Positions 23,110 through 29,447 of a stretch of 32,322 bases of DNA are shown here, in pieces (positions within the stretch are counted from its first letter, which is position 1; every line of letters begins with the position of its first letter). Under the pieces are notes generated by a model. The model was not told where the DNA came from. It saw only the letters and a program-made list of their open reading frames with translations, and did no database searches. Position numbers and translations under genes: made by a program. The DNA comes from Alphaproteobacteria bacterium (GTDB lineage Bacteria > Pseudomonadota > Alphaproteobacteria > Ferrovibrionales > Ferrovibrionaceae), in the NCBI GenBank assembly GCA_018336035.1, contig JAGXRD010000142.1, positions 1-32,322 on the forward strand, written 5' to 3'.

Positions 23110-23131
23110 CTTGGCGGTAAGACACGCCAAG
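23110..23131 (-). promoter_or_regulatory. Leader hairpin upstream of pyrH
   Basis: A perfect 7-bp stem CTTGGCG (23110-23116) / CGCCAAG (23125-23131) with an eight-base loop lies in the predicted 5' leader, ending about 20 bases before the pyrH start codon. There is no T-run, so it is not a simple terminator. It may affect mRNA stability or translation, or serve as a protein-binding site. Confidence 0.4.
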
Positions 23132-23166
23132 GGATGACGGAAAAGCGCGGCGATTCTGTGGCGAAG

Positions 23167-23195
23167 GTTATATCACGCCCCGCCCGTGCTGGCAG
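23167..23195 (-). promoter_or_regulatory. Candidate promoter of the pyrH envelope operon
   Basis: On the minus strand CTGCCA (23195-23190) and TATAAC (23172-23167) are separated by 17 bases; they match the sigma-70 consensus at 4 and 5 of 6 positions. Transcription would start near 23160, about 70 nt before the pyrH ATG. It lies just downstream of the tsf terminator, as an independent promoter should. Confidence 0.5.
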
Positions 23196-23227
23196 GCCGC
23201 CCAGCCGCACCGGGGCCGCACAGGCGT

Positions 23228-23254
23228 AAAAAAGGGGGGCAATGCCCCCCTTTT
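23228..23254 (-). terminator. Rho-independent terminator of rpsB-tsf
   Basis: On the minus strand a perfect stem GGGGGGC / GCCCCCC (23250-23244 and 23240-23234) with a three-base loop is followed by six T. It starts about 25 bases after the tsf stop. Four T on the plus side make it weakly bidirectional in form, but no plus-strand gene points into it. Confidence 0.9.
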
Positions 23255-23277
23255 CCGTGATTTCTGCGCTGGCCGGT

Positions 23278-24201
23278 TTAGCCGGCCATTTTCGCCACTT
23301 CCGCGGCGAAATCGTCGGTCTTCTTCTCGATGCCTTCGCCCAGCTGGAAGCGGACGAAACCGGCGATCTCGATCGGCGCGCCGGCATCCTTGGCGGCCTT
23401 TTCCACGGCCTTGCCCACCGGGGTCTCGCCGTCGATCACGAAGGTCTGCTCGAGCAGCACCACTTCCTGATAGAACTTGCGGATACGGCCTTCCACCATC
23501 TTGGCGATGATGTCGGCCGGCTTGCCCGAACCGGCAGCCTGATCGGTCAGCACGGTGCGCTCACGCTCCACCAGGCTCTGGTCGAGGTCCTTGGTGCTGA
23601 GCGACTGCGGATTGGCGGCAGCGATATGCATCGCCACCTGTTTGCCGATCTGCTCCAGCACTTCGCGCTTGCCGGTCGACTTCAGCGCGACCAGCACGCC
23701 CAGCTTGCCCAGGCCTTCGGCCAGCGCGCTGTGGACGTAGGACACGACCACACCGCCATCGACAGTCAGCTTCTTGGCGCGACGCAGCGTTATGTTCTCG
23801 CCGATGGTGGCGATGGCATGGGTCACTTCGTCCTTCACGTTGCGGCTGCTGCCCGGGAAGGCGGCGGCTTCGATCGTGGCGACGTCGTCACCCGCGCTCA
23901 GCGCCACGGCGGCAACACCGCTCGCCAGCGCCTGGAACTGCGGATTGCGGCCGACGAAATCGGTCTCGGAGTTCACTTCGACGATGGCGCCGACATTGTC
24001 CTTCACGGCAACGGCGACCAGACCTTCGGCGGCCACGCGGCCGGCCTTCTTCGAAGCGGCCGACAGGCCCTTCTTGCGCAGCCAGTCGATGGCGGCGTCC
24101 AGATCGCCATTGGTCTCGGCCAGCGCCTTCTTGCAATCCATCATGCCCGCGCCGGTCTTCTCGCGCAGATCCTTCACCAGGGCCGCAGTAATCTCAGCCA
24201 T
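23278..24201 (-). CDS. tsf: Elongation factor Ts
   Basis: EF-Ts is the nucleotide exchange factor that recharges EF-Tu (tuf at the left end of the window). The 307-residue protein has the N-terminal UBA-like domain ([20 protein letters not shown]) and the core signature TDFVGRN at 80-86, whose Asp81-Phe82 contact EF-Tu. Both dimerisation-type subdomains appear intact. GGAGAG lies five bases before the ATG. It follows rpsB by 106 bases that contain a large hairpin, and it ends at a strong terminator. Confidence 0.97.
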   Translation of the reverse strand: MAEITAALVKDLREKTGAGMMDCKKALAETNGDLDAAIDWLRKKGLSAASKKAGRVAAEGLVAVAVKDNVGAIVEVNSETDFVGRNPQFQALASGVAAVALSAGDDVATIEAAAFPGSSRNVKDEVTHAIATIGENITLRRAKKLTVDGGVVVSYVHSALAEGLGKLGVLVALKSTGKREVLEQIGKQVAMHIAAANPQSLSTKDLDQSLVERERTVLTDQAAGSGKPADIIAKMVEGRIRKFYQEVVLLEQTFVIDGETPVGKAVEKAAKDAGAPIEIAGFVRFQLGEGIEKKTDDFAAEVAKMAG

Positions 24202-24256
24202 GCAATCTCTCCAATGTCATTGAACCGTCTTGAACGGTCGTGTCATAGAAACGGCT

Positions 24257-24289
24257 GCGGCGCCCCGTCGGAATCGACAGAGGCGCCGC
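24257..24289 (-). promoter_or_regulatory. Large hairpin in the rpsB-tsf intergenic region (possible attenuator)
   Basis: GCGGCGCC (24257-24264) pairs perfectly with GGCGCCGC (24282-24289), and the loop holds an inner stem GTCG (24267-24270) / CGAC (24275-24278). It starts 18 bases after the rpsB stop on the minus strand. The T-run after it is poor (a mixed GTTTCT), so full termination is unlikely. It could attenuate read-through into tsf, or protect the 3' end of rpsB mRNA. Confidence 0.5.
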
Positions 24290-24307
24290 GACCGCAATGG
24301 ATCAGGC

Positions 24308-25099
24308 TTAAGCCTGGGCCGCAGCGCCTTCGGCGTCCGCCTGCGGAATCTGTTCCGCCGGCAGTTCATCGGACGCGCCGAGGTCAGCGCCAGTCTCAGT
24401 CAGAAGTTCCTCGTGACCGCTCAGCACGGCGAGCGAGAACAGGTCGCAGTACAGGTTGATGGCGCGCAGCGCGTCATCGTTGCCCGGCACCGGGAAGGTG
24501 ATGCCCTGCGGATCCGAGTTGGAGTCGAGGATCGCGACCACCGGGATGCCCAGCGTGCGGGCTTCGGCGATGGCGATGTCTTCCTTCACGGTGTCGATCA
24601 CGATCATGATCGCCGGCAGGCCGCCCATGTCCTTGATGCCGCCCAGCGCGCGATCAAGCTTCTCGCGCTCGCGGGTCAGGTTGAGCACTTCCTTCTTGGT
24701 CAGGCCGGCAGTGCCCTGCTCGCCCGAACCCAGCAGCTCTTCCAGCTCCTTGAGGCGCTTGATCGACTGGGAGATGGTCTTCCAGTTGGTCAGCATGCCG
24801 CCGAGCCAGCGATGGTTCACGTAGTACTGGCCGCACTTGGCGGCAGCTTCCGCGATCGCTTCCGAGGCCTGGCGCTTGGTGCCGACGAACAGCACCTTGC
24901 CGCCGCCGGCGACGGTGTCACGCACGGCCTGCAGGGCGCGATGCAGCAGCGGAACGCTCTGCTGCAGATCGATGATGTGGATATTGTTGCGATCTCCGAA
25001 GAGATACGACTTCATCTTCGGATTCCAGCGGTGGGTCTGGTGTCCGAAATGCACGCCAGCTTCGATCAGCTGACGCATGGTAAAGGTCGGCAGGGTCAT
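24308..25099 (-). CDS. rpsB: 30S ribosomal protein S2
   Basis: S2 binds late to the back of the 30S subunit and is needed for S1 docking. I use the ATG at 25099 ([21 protein letters not shown]), giving 263 residues, with AAGGA about seven bases upstream. A longer frame adds 23 unrelated residues. Family blocks visible are [34 protein letters not shown] and the late [14 protein letters not shown]. The C-terminal tail beyond about 235 is acidic and Ala-rich, as in alphaproteobacteria. It is followed by tsf, the universal partner. Confidence 0.97.
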   Translation of the reverse strand: MTLPTFTMRQLIEAGVHFGHQTHRWNPKMKSYLFGDRNNIHIIDLQQSVPLLHRALQAVRDTVAGGGKVLFVGTKRQASEAIAEAAAKCGQYYVNHRWLGGMLTNWKTISQSIKRLKELEELLGSGEQGTAGLTKKEVLNLTREREKLDRALGGIKDMGGLPAIMIVIDTVKEDIAIAEARTLGIPVVAILDSNSDPQGITFPVPGNDDALRAINLYCDLFSLAVLSGHEELLTETGADLGASDELPAEQIPQADAEGAAAQA

Positions 25100-25140
25100 C
25101 CTATATCCTTCTCCGGTTGGGCCGCCGCAGGCACGTCCAT

Positions 25141-25161
25141 GGTTCCGTCGTGGATGGAACC
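25141..25161 (-). promoter_or_regulatory. rpsB leader hairpin 1 (start-proximal)
   Basis: GGTTCC (25141-25146) and GGAACC (25156-25161) form a perfect stem with a nine-base loop in the predicted rpsB 5' leader, ending about 40 bases before the start codon. It lacks a T-run. It may be part of a ribosomal-protein feedback leader. Confidence 0.4.
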
Positions 25162-25178
25162 GGGACACCGGAACGCCG

Positions 25179-25199
25179 TATCGGGATGTCTCCCCGATA
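25179..25199 (-). promoter_or_regulatory. rpsB leader hairpin 2 (promoter-proximal)
   Basis: TATCGGG (25179-25185) and CCCGATA (25193-25199) form a perfect 7-bp stem with a seven-base loop. It lies 17 bases upstream of hairpin 1 in the transcript and about 30 bases after the predicted start. The two together make the leader look structured on purpose. Confidence 0.42.
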
Positions 25200-25234
25200 A
25201 CCGCGCACGCCTGCGTGTGGGTTTGAGTGGGCGC

Positions 25235-25263
25235 GTTTTAGACGGTTCGGTGCGGCATTGCAA
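25235..25263 (-). promoter_or_regulatory. Candidate rpsB promoter
   Basis: On the minus strand TTGCAA (25263-25258) and TAAAAC (25240-25235) are separated by 17 bases. Each matches the sigma-70 consensus at 4 of 6 positions. The transcript would start near 25228 and carry about 130 nt of leader. Confidence 0.4.
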
Positions 25264-25405
25264 CCGGCTTCGGAGCCCTTGCGCTCCCCCCTCCGCCAGG
25301 CCTCACTTAACGGCCCGGCGTTAACCGTGTTTCAGGCGGTTTATCAACACGTTTTTCCGTGTAGAGACAAACAGATACTGGCGCCCTGAGGGGCGGCATG
25401 GTCAT

Positions 25406-26731
25406 ATGCCGGCCATGTCGTCCGACCCGGTGGTGCATCAGAAAGATCTGGACCCCCTGATCGCCGGCCACGAGCGTTTTGCGCGTGGCATGCGGGGCGG
25501 CCTCCGGCTCAACCTGCAGTTTCGCGACGCATCGGGCCTCAACTTTGCCAATCGGGACCTGCGCGAAGCGACCATGGTCGGCGGCCGCTTCAACGCCGCC
25601 GTCTTCAAATTCGCCAAGCTGGGCGGCGCCAATTTCTATGGCGCGAGCCTGGAAATGGCCGACCTGTCCTCCGCCGACCTGGTCCGCGCCGACCTGCGCG
25701 GCGCCATCCTGCGCGGCGCCATCCTGGAATTCGCCGACCTTTCCGGTGCCGACCTGCGCGATGGCCGGCTGCTGCGACCCGACGAGGATGGCAACCTGGT
25801 GCCGATCTCGGTGGGCGGCGCGGTGACCGAAAAAGCGCATATGACCCACTCCAAGATGGTCGGCGCCAAGCTCGGCCGCCTGATGAGCCAGCAGGCCGAC
25901 CTCAGCCATGCCAACCTGGCCAATGCGCGGCTGATCGATGCCGACCTTTCCAATTCCGACCTGCGTGGCGCGATTTTCGTCGGCGCCGACCTGACCAACA
26001 CCAACATGAGCGGCTGCACCCTGTCGGGCGCGGTGCTGGCCGGCGCCATGCTGAATGGCACCAAATTCGATGGCGCCGATCTGGCCGGCGCCTTCTTCCG
26101 TCAGAGCGAGATGCGCGATGCCCGCATGTCGGGCGCGGTTCTGCCCAAGGCCATTACCGACCTCGACAAGCCACTGCAGATCATCCTGCGCGAACATCTG
26201 GCCTGGGCGGACTCGCTGGGTGCCAAAGGCCGGCGCGCCGATTTCAGCCGCATCGACATGTCGGGCGTCAAACTCGCCCAGATCGATCTGTCGGCCGCTT
26301 TGTTCATCCAGTCGACTTTGGTAGAAGCCGATTTCGGCGGCGCCAGCCTCACCATGTGCGATTTCACCGACGCCATGCTGCTGAACGCACAGTTTTCCGG
26401 GGCCGATCTGCGCGGTGTCCGGTTCAGCGGCGCCAATCTGATCGGCACGAACTTCCGCGGCGCCAAGCTGGCGCCCATGCCGATCTCGTCCCTGCATGGG
26501 AAACGCTGGCACGCCAATCTGGAGAATGCCAATCTGAGCCAGTCCAACCTCAGTGCCTGCGACCTGGAAGGCGCCAATCTGACCCGATCCATCCTGATGC
26601 ATGCCGATCTGCGTGACGCCAATCTGAAAGGCGCGAATTTCCGGGGCGCCGACCTGACCGGCGCCGATTTGCGCGATGCCCAGGTGTCCGGGGCGGACTT
26701 CACCGGCGCCAGCGGCGTCAACCTGTCGTGA
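25406..26731 (+). CDS. Pentapeptide-repeat protein, first of a tandem pair
   Basis: The 441-residue protein is built of A(D/N)LXX-type pentapeptide repeats, which fold as a right-handed four-sided beta-helix. There is no signal peptide or membrane segment, so it is probably cytoplasmic. A non-repeat head (1-40, with RGMRGG at 27-32) is followed by repeats (about 41-120), a loop LRPDEDGNL at 123-131, repeats (about 145-245), a central insert (about 247-280) with LREHLAWADSLGAKG, repeats (about 281-355), a short insert near 357-370 (SSLHGKRWH), and final repeats to 436. The same plan occurs in the next gene. Some pentapeptide proteins mimic DNA and protect or inhibit gyrase, but nothing here proves that role. 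The start is the ATG at 25406 (AGGGG 12 bases upstream); an ATG at 25415 is possible. Confidence 0.93.
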   Translation: MPAMSSDPVVHQKDLDPLIAGHERFARGMRGGLRLNLQFRDASGLNFANRDLREATMVGGRFNAAVFKFAKLGGANFYGASLEMADLSSADLVRADLRGAILRGAILEFADLSGADLRDGRLLRPDEDGNLVPISVGGAVTEKAHMTHSKMVGAKLGRLMSQQADLSHANLANARLIDADLSNSDLRGAIFVGADLTNTNMSGCTLSGAVLAGAMLNGTKFDGADLAGAFFRQSEMRDARMSGAVLPKAITDLDKPLQIILREHLAWADSLGAKGRRADFSRIDMSGVKLAQIDLSAALFIQSTLVEADFGGASLTMCDFTDAMLLNAQFSGADLRGVRFSGANLIGTNFRGAKLAPMPISSLHGKRWHANLENANLSQSNLSACDLEGANLTRSILMHADLRDANLKGANFRGADLTGADLRDAQVSGADFTGASGVNLS

Positions 26732-26788
26732 ACCATTGCCCCCTATGCTAGGCTGGCCACAAAAGAACCCGAGACAGACCCCGCGAGC

Positions 26789-28135
26789 ATGAACAACCCC
26801 GTCAAGGTTATTGCCCAGTACGAAGTGGACGAGATGTTCGAGTCCCACGCCAACTACGTGCGTGGCGTGCGCGGCGGCAAGCGTATGGTGCTGCATTTCC
26901 GCGATGCCTCGCGCGTCGATTTCAGCGGCAAGGAACTCACCTCGGCCGATTTCGTCGGCAGCAAGCTGAGCTATGCCGACTTCAGCCATGCGGCGCTGGT
27001 CGGCTCCTCCTTCTTCGCCGCCGACATGCAGGGCGCCGATTTCCGTCGCGCTGACCTGACCAAGGCCGATCTGCGCGGCGTGAACCTGCGCAACGCCAAT
27101 CTCGAAGCGGCCAACCTGACCAATGCGGATATCCGTGACGGCGTGCTGCTGCGCCCGGATGAAGACGGCAACCTGATCGCCGTGCTCAAGCGCGCCACCT
27201 CGATCGACAATGCCAAGATGGCCGGCGCCAACCTCACCTCGGCCAAGCTCGGCAAGGTGGTCGGCCGCAATACCGATCTGAGCAACTGCAATTTCTCCAA
27301 CGCCAAGCTGAACGGCGCGGATCTCTCGGGCTCGAACCTGTCAGGCTGCCTGTTCACCGGCGCCGACCTCACCGCCTCCAACCTGTCGCACTGCATTCTG
27401 CATGGCTCGGTGCTGGCGGGTGCGGTTCTGAATGAAACCAATTTCGAAGGCGCCGACCTCACGGCCGCCTATTTCCGCCCGATCGATCTGCGCGATGCCG
27501 ACGTGACCAAGGCGATCATGCCGCGCAGCCTCGAAAACCTCGACCGCTCGCTGCAGTTCATCGTCAAGGAGCATCTCACCTGGATCGAGACGCTGGGCAA
27601 GCAGGGCATGCGGGTGGATTTCAGCCGCTACGATCTCTCCGACCTGAAGCTGACCAACATCAACTTCTCGGCCGGCGATTTCTCCTACGCCATCCTGCGT
27701 AACACTGATTTCTCCGGCTCGCGCTTCGTGCTGTCGGACCTGCGTGGCGCGATGATGCTGAATGCCAACTTCGCCACCTGCAACCTGCAGGGTGCGAAGT
27801 TCGACCGCGCCATCATGACCAATGCCGACTTCCGCGGCGCCAAGCTTTCGACCGTCAGTATCGCCGGCGCGATGCATCGCCGCCAGCAAGCCTCCCTGCA
27901 GGAATGCAACCTGACACAGGCCAAGTTCCAGGGCGCCGATCTGGAAGGCGCGATGTTCAACCGTTCGATCCTGACGCTGACCGATTTTCGCAGCGCCAAT
28001 CTGCGCGGCTGTTCCTTCCTCGATGCCGATCTGACCAATGCCGATCTGCGCGGCGCCGATCTGGAAGGCGCCGACCTGCGCGGCGCCATCGGCTTCAAGA
28101 TTCCGAAGCCGGCGACACAGAAGGAAGAAGACTAG
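26789..28135 (+). CDS. Pentapeptide-repeat protein, second of a tandem pair
   Basis: This 448-residue protein follows the first after 57 bases and shares its whole architecture. It has a head with RGVRGG at 25-30, repeats (about 41-116), the loop LRPDEDGNL at 121-129, repeats (about 140-243), a central insert with VKEHLTWIETLGKQG at 259-273 leading into VDFSRYDLS, repeats, a short insert near 357-368 (AGAMHRRQQ), and repeats to about 434. It ends with a charged tail (PKPATQKEED) absent from the first protein. No signal peptide or membrane helix is visible. The ribosome-binding site is weak, so translation may be coupled to the first gene or driven from an unseen promoter. Its TAG stop interlocks with that of the convergent MFS gene. 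Function unknown. Confidence 0.93.
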   Translation: MNNPVKVIAQYEVDEMFESHANYVRGVRGGKRMVLHFRDASRVDFSGKELTSADFVGSKLSYADFSHAALVGSSFFAADMQGADFRRADLTKADLRGVNLRNANLEAANLTNADIRDGVLLRPDEDGNLIAVLKRATSIDNAKMAGANLTSAKLGKVVGRNTDLSNCNFSNAKLNGADLSGSNLSGCLFTGADLTASNLSHCILHGSVLAGAVLNETNFEGADLTAAYFRPIDLRDADVTKAIMPRSLENLDRSLQFIVKEHLTWIETLGKQGMRVDFSRYDLSDLKLTNINFSAGDFSYAILRNTDFSGSRFVLSDLRGAMMLNANFATCNLQGAKFDRAIMTNADFRGAKLSTVSIAGAMHRRQQASLQECNLTQAKFQGADLEGAMFNRSILTLTDFRSANLRGCSFLDADLTNADLRGADLEGADLRGAIGFKIPKPATQKEED

Positions 28136-29364
28136 GCCGTCGCCTCTTCCTCCATCGCCGGCGGCAAGACCGTCAGCGCGGGCATCTGCGACAGGAGAAT
28201 GACGGCGAGCTGCACGCCGTAGCCGATCACCGCCAGCCAGATCGCGGCTTCCAATCCAAATCTTTCGCCGACCGCTCCGCCGACCAGCGCACCCAGCGGC
28301 CGCATGCCGAGCGTCGCCACCTGCTGGATCGCGCTGACGCGGCCGATCAGGCGCAGCGGCACGATGGCCTGCCGCAGGCTGGTCTGGCCGATGGTCCACA
28401 GCATCGGGCCGAAACCGAACAGGAAGAAACCGACCAGCAGCATCACGAAAGCCGCCTCGCCGCGCAGCAGCGTCGATGCGCCGATGGCCAGGGCCGCAAA
28501 CAGTGACGTTGCTGGACCGAGAATGATCATGACGCCGAGCCGCAGCCGCGCGTGAATCGCCGGTGCCGCGAGAGCTGCCAGCAGCATGCCCAGCCCCTGC
28601 GCGCCCAGCGCGATGCCGGTCTGCGCCGGCGTGAGGCCGAGCGTGTTGACCGCGAACAGCACGAACACCGCCATCAGCACGAACCAGCTGAAATTCCATG
28701 CCATGGCGCAAGCCGCAATCGCACGCAGCAGCGGGTGCCGCCACACCAGCACGAGCCCTTCGGCCAGCGCGCGGCGGATCGGCGGGCGTTCTATGACGGG
28801 AAGATCGCGGCGCATGCCCGGCGACAGCATCAGCAAGACCGCTGCAGCCGAGGTGATTGCCGAGACCGCCAGTGCCCAGGCTGGCGAAGTCCAGCCGGCA
28901 ATCGCACCGGCGATGCCGGGCCCGAGGAAAACGGCAGCGGCGCGGGTGAATTCGATCCTGGCATTCGCCGCCGCCAGGCCGTCGCGCGCCACGATGGCCG
29001 GCAGATAGGCCTGCGCCGCGACATTGAACATCACCGTGCAGGCCGACAGTGCAAAGCCGAGCAGCGCGAGGCTGACCAGATCGAGCCAGCCGGCAAAGGC
29101 CAGCAGCGGCACCAGCGCCAGCAGGAGCGCGCGGGCGGCTTCGCTGCCCGCCATCAGCAGGTGACGCGGCAGGCGGTCGGCCCAGATGCCGGCCACAAGC
29201 GAGAATAACAGGAACGGCAGGGTCTGGACCGCCGACAGCGCGCCCATATCCCCAGCCGTGGCGCCCAGGGCCAGCGCCGCCATCAGCGGGATGGCCGCCA
29301 TGGCGAGCTGCTCGGCACCGTTCGCAGCGAGGTTGGCAAAGGACAGGCGGTTGAGAGGCGTCAT
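28132..29364 (-). CDS. MFS transporter (EntS/MFS_3-like exporter)
   Basis: The 410-residue protein has about 12 hydrophobic helices and belongs to the major facilitator superfamily. The loop between helices 2 and 3 reads GIWADRLPRHLLMAG, a recognisable form of the family motif, and FVLFAVNTLGLTPAQTG fits the MFS_3 (enterobactin exporter EntS-like) group. It most likely uses the proton gradient to export a small molecule; the substrate is unknown and no siderophore genes are near. GGAG lies six bases before the ATG at 29364, inside a perfect hairpin, and a second dyad lies further upstream. Its stop shares the CTAG at 28132-28135 with the convergent pentapeptide gene. Confidence 0.9.
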   Translation of the reverse strand: MTPLNRLSFANLAANGAEQLAMAAIPLMAALALGATAGDMGALSAVQTLPFLLFSLVAGIWADRLPRHLLMAGSEAARALLLALVPLLAFAGWLDLVSLALLGFALSACTVMFNVAAQAYLPAIVARDGLAAANARIEFTRAAAVFLGPGIAGAIAGWTSPAWALAVSAITSAAAVLLMLSPGMRRDLPVIERPPIRRALAEGLVLVWRHPLLRAIAACAMAWNFSWFVLMAVFVLFAVNTLGLTPAQTGIALGAQGLGMLLAALAAPAIHARLRLGVMIILGPATSLFAALAIGASTLLRGEAAFVMLLVGFFLFGFGPMLWTIGQTSLRQAIVPLRLIGRVSAIQQVATLGMRPLGALVGGAVGERFGLEAAIWLAVIGYGVQLAVILLSQMPALTVLPPAMEEEATA

Positions 29365-29384
29365 GGTCGGCTCCTTTGCCGACC
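29365..29384 (-). promoter_or_regulatory. Perfect dyad overlapping the MFS gene ribosome-binding site
   Basis: GGTCGGC (29365-29371) and GCCGACC (29378-29384) are perfect inverted repeats around six bases, ending directly at the start codon. In the mRNA the GGAG sits at the loop-stem border, so the hairpin could hide the ribosome-binding site. As DNA it could be an operator. Confidence 0.5.
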
Positions 29385-29400
29385 AGACCTACTCACGCGA

Positions 29401-29420
29401 TCCGGATCGAACTATCCGGA
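29401..29420. promoter_or_regulatory. Perfect dyad TCCGGAT-N6-ATCCGGA upstream of the MFS gene
   Basis: Two 7-bp arms (29401-29407 and 29414-29420) form a perfect inverted repeat with a six-base spacer, 37-56 bases upstream of the MFS start codon and within the 83-base gap to pepN. The size and position fit an operator for a dimeric repressor. No regulator gene is adjacent. Confidence 0.5.
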
Positions 29421-29447
29421 ACTTGCGCAGTCAGTTCTTTAGCGCCC

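Larger units (their letters stand above)
25100..25405. other. Divergent intergenic region between rpsB and the first pentapeptide gene
   Basis: This 306-base gap holds no gene. On the minus strand it carries the candidate rpsB promoter (25235-25263) and a leader of about 130 nt with two perfect hairpins. On the plus strand, upstream of the pentapeptide gene, there are inverted CGTGT-type repeats: CGTGTT (25326-25331), AACACG (25346-25351) and CGTGT (25358-25362). The dyad ACACG-N6-CGTGT at 25347-25362 is perfect. GATACT near 25373 is a possible -10 without a good -35, so a promoter for the plus-strand gene is unproven. Confidence 0.55.

Noticed and set aside
25307-26989. A 560-residue minus-strand frame with repeated QIGA/EIGA-like units
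   Set aside because: The apparent repeats are the reverse complement of the pentapeptide-repeat codons. A second such frame at 27341-28744 joins antisense repeat DNA to an out-of-frame part of the MFS gene. Neither has independent support.
25406-28135. Reading the pentapeptide repeats as a DNA tandem array or CRISPR-like repeat
   Set aside because: The periodicity is 15 bases with degenerate codons and no spacers. It is protein repeat structure, not an array.
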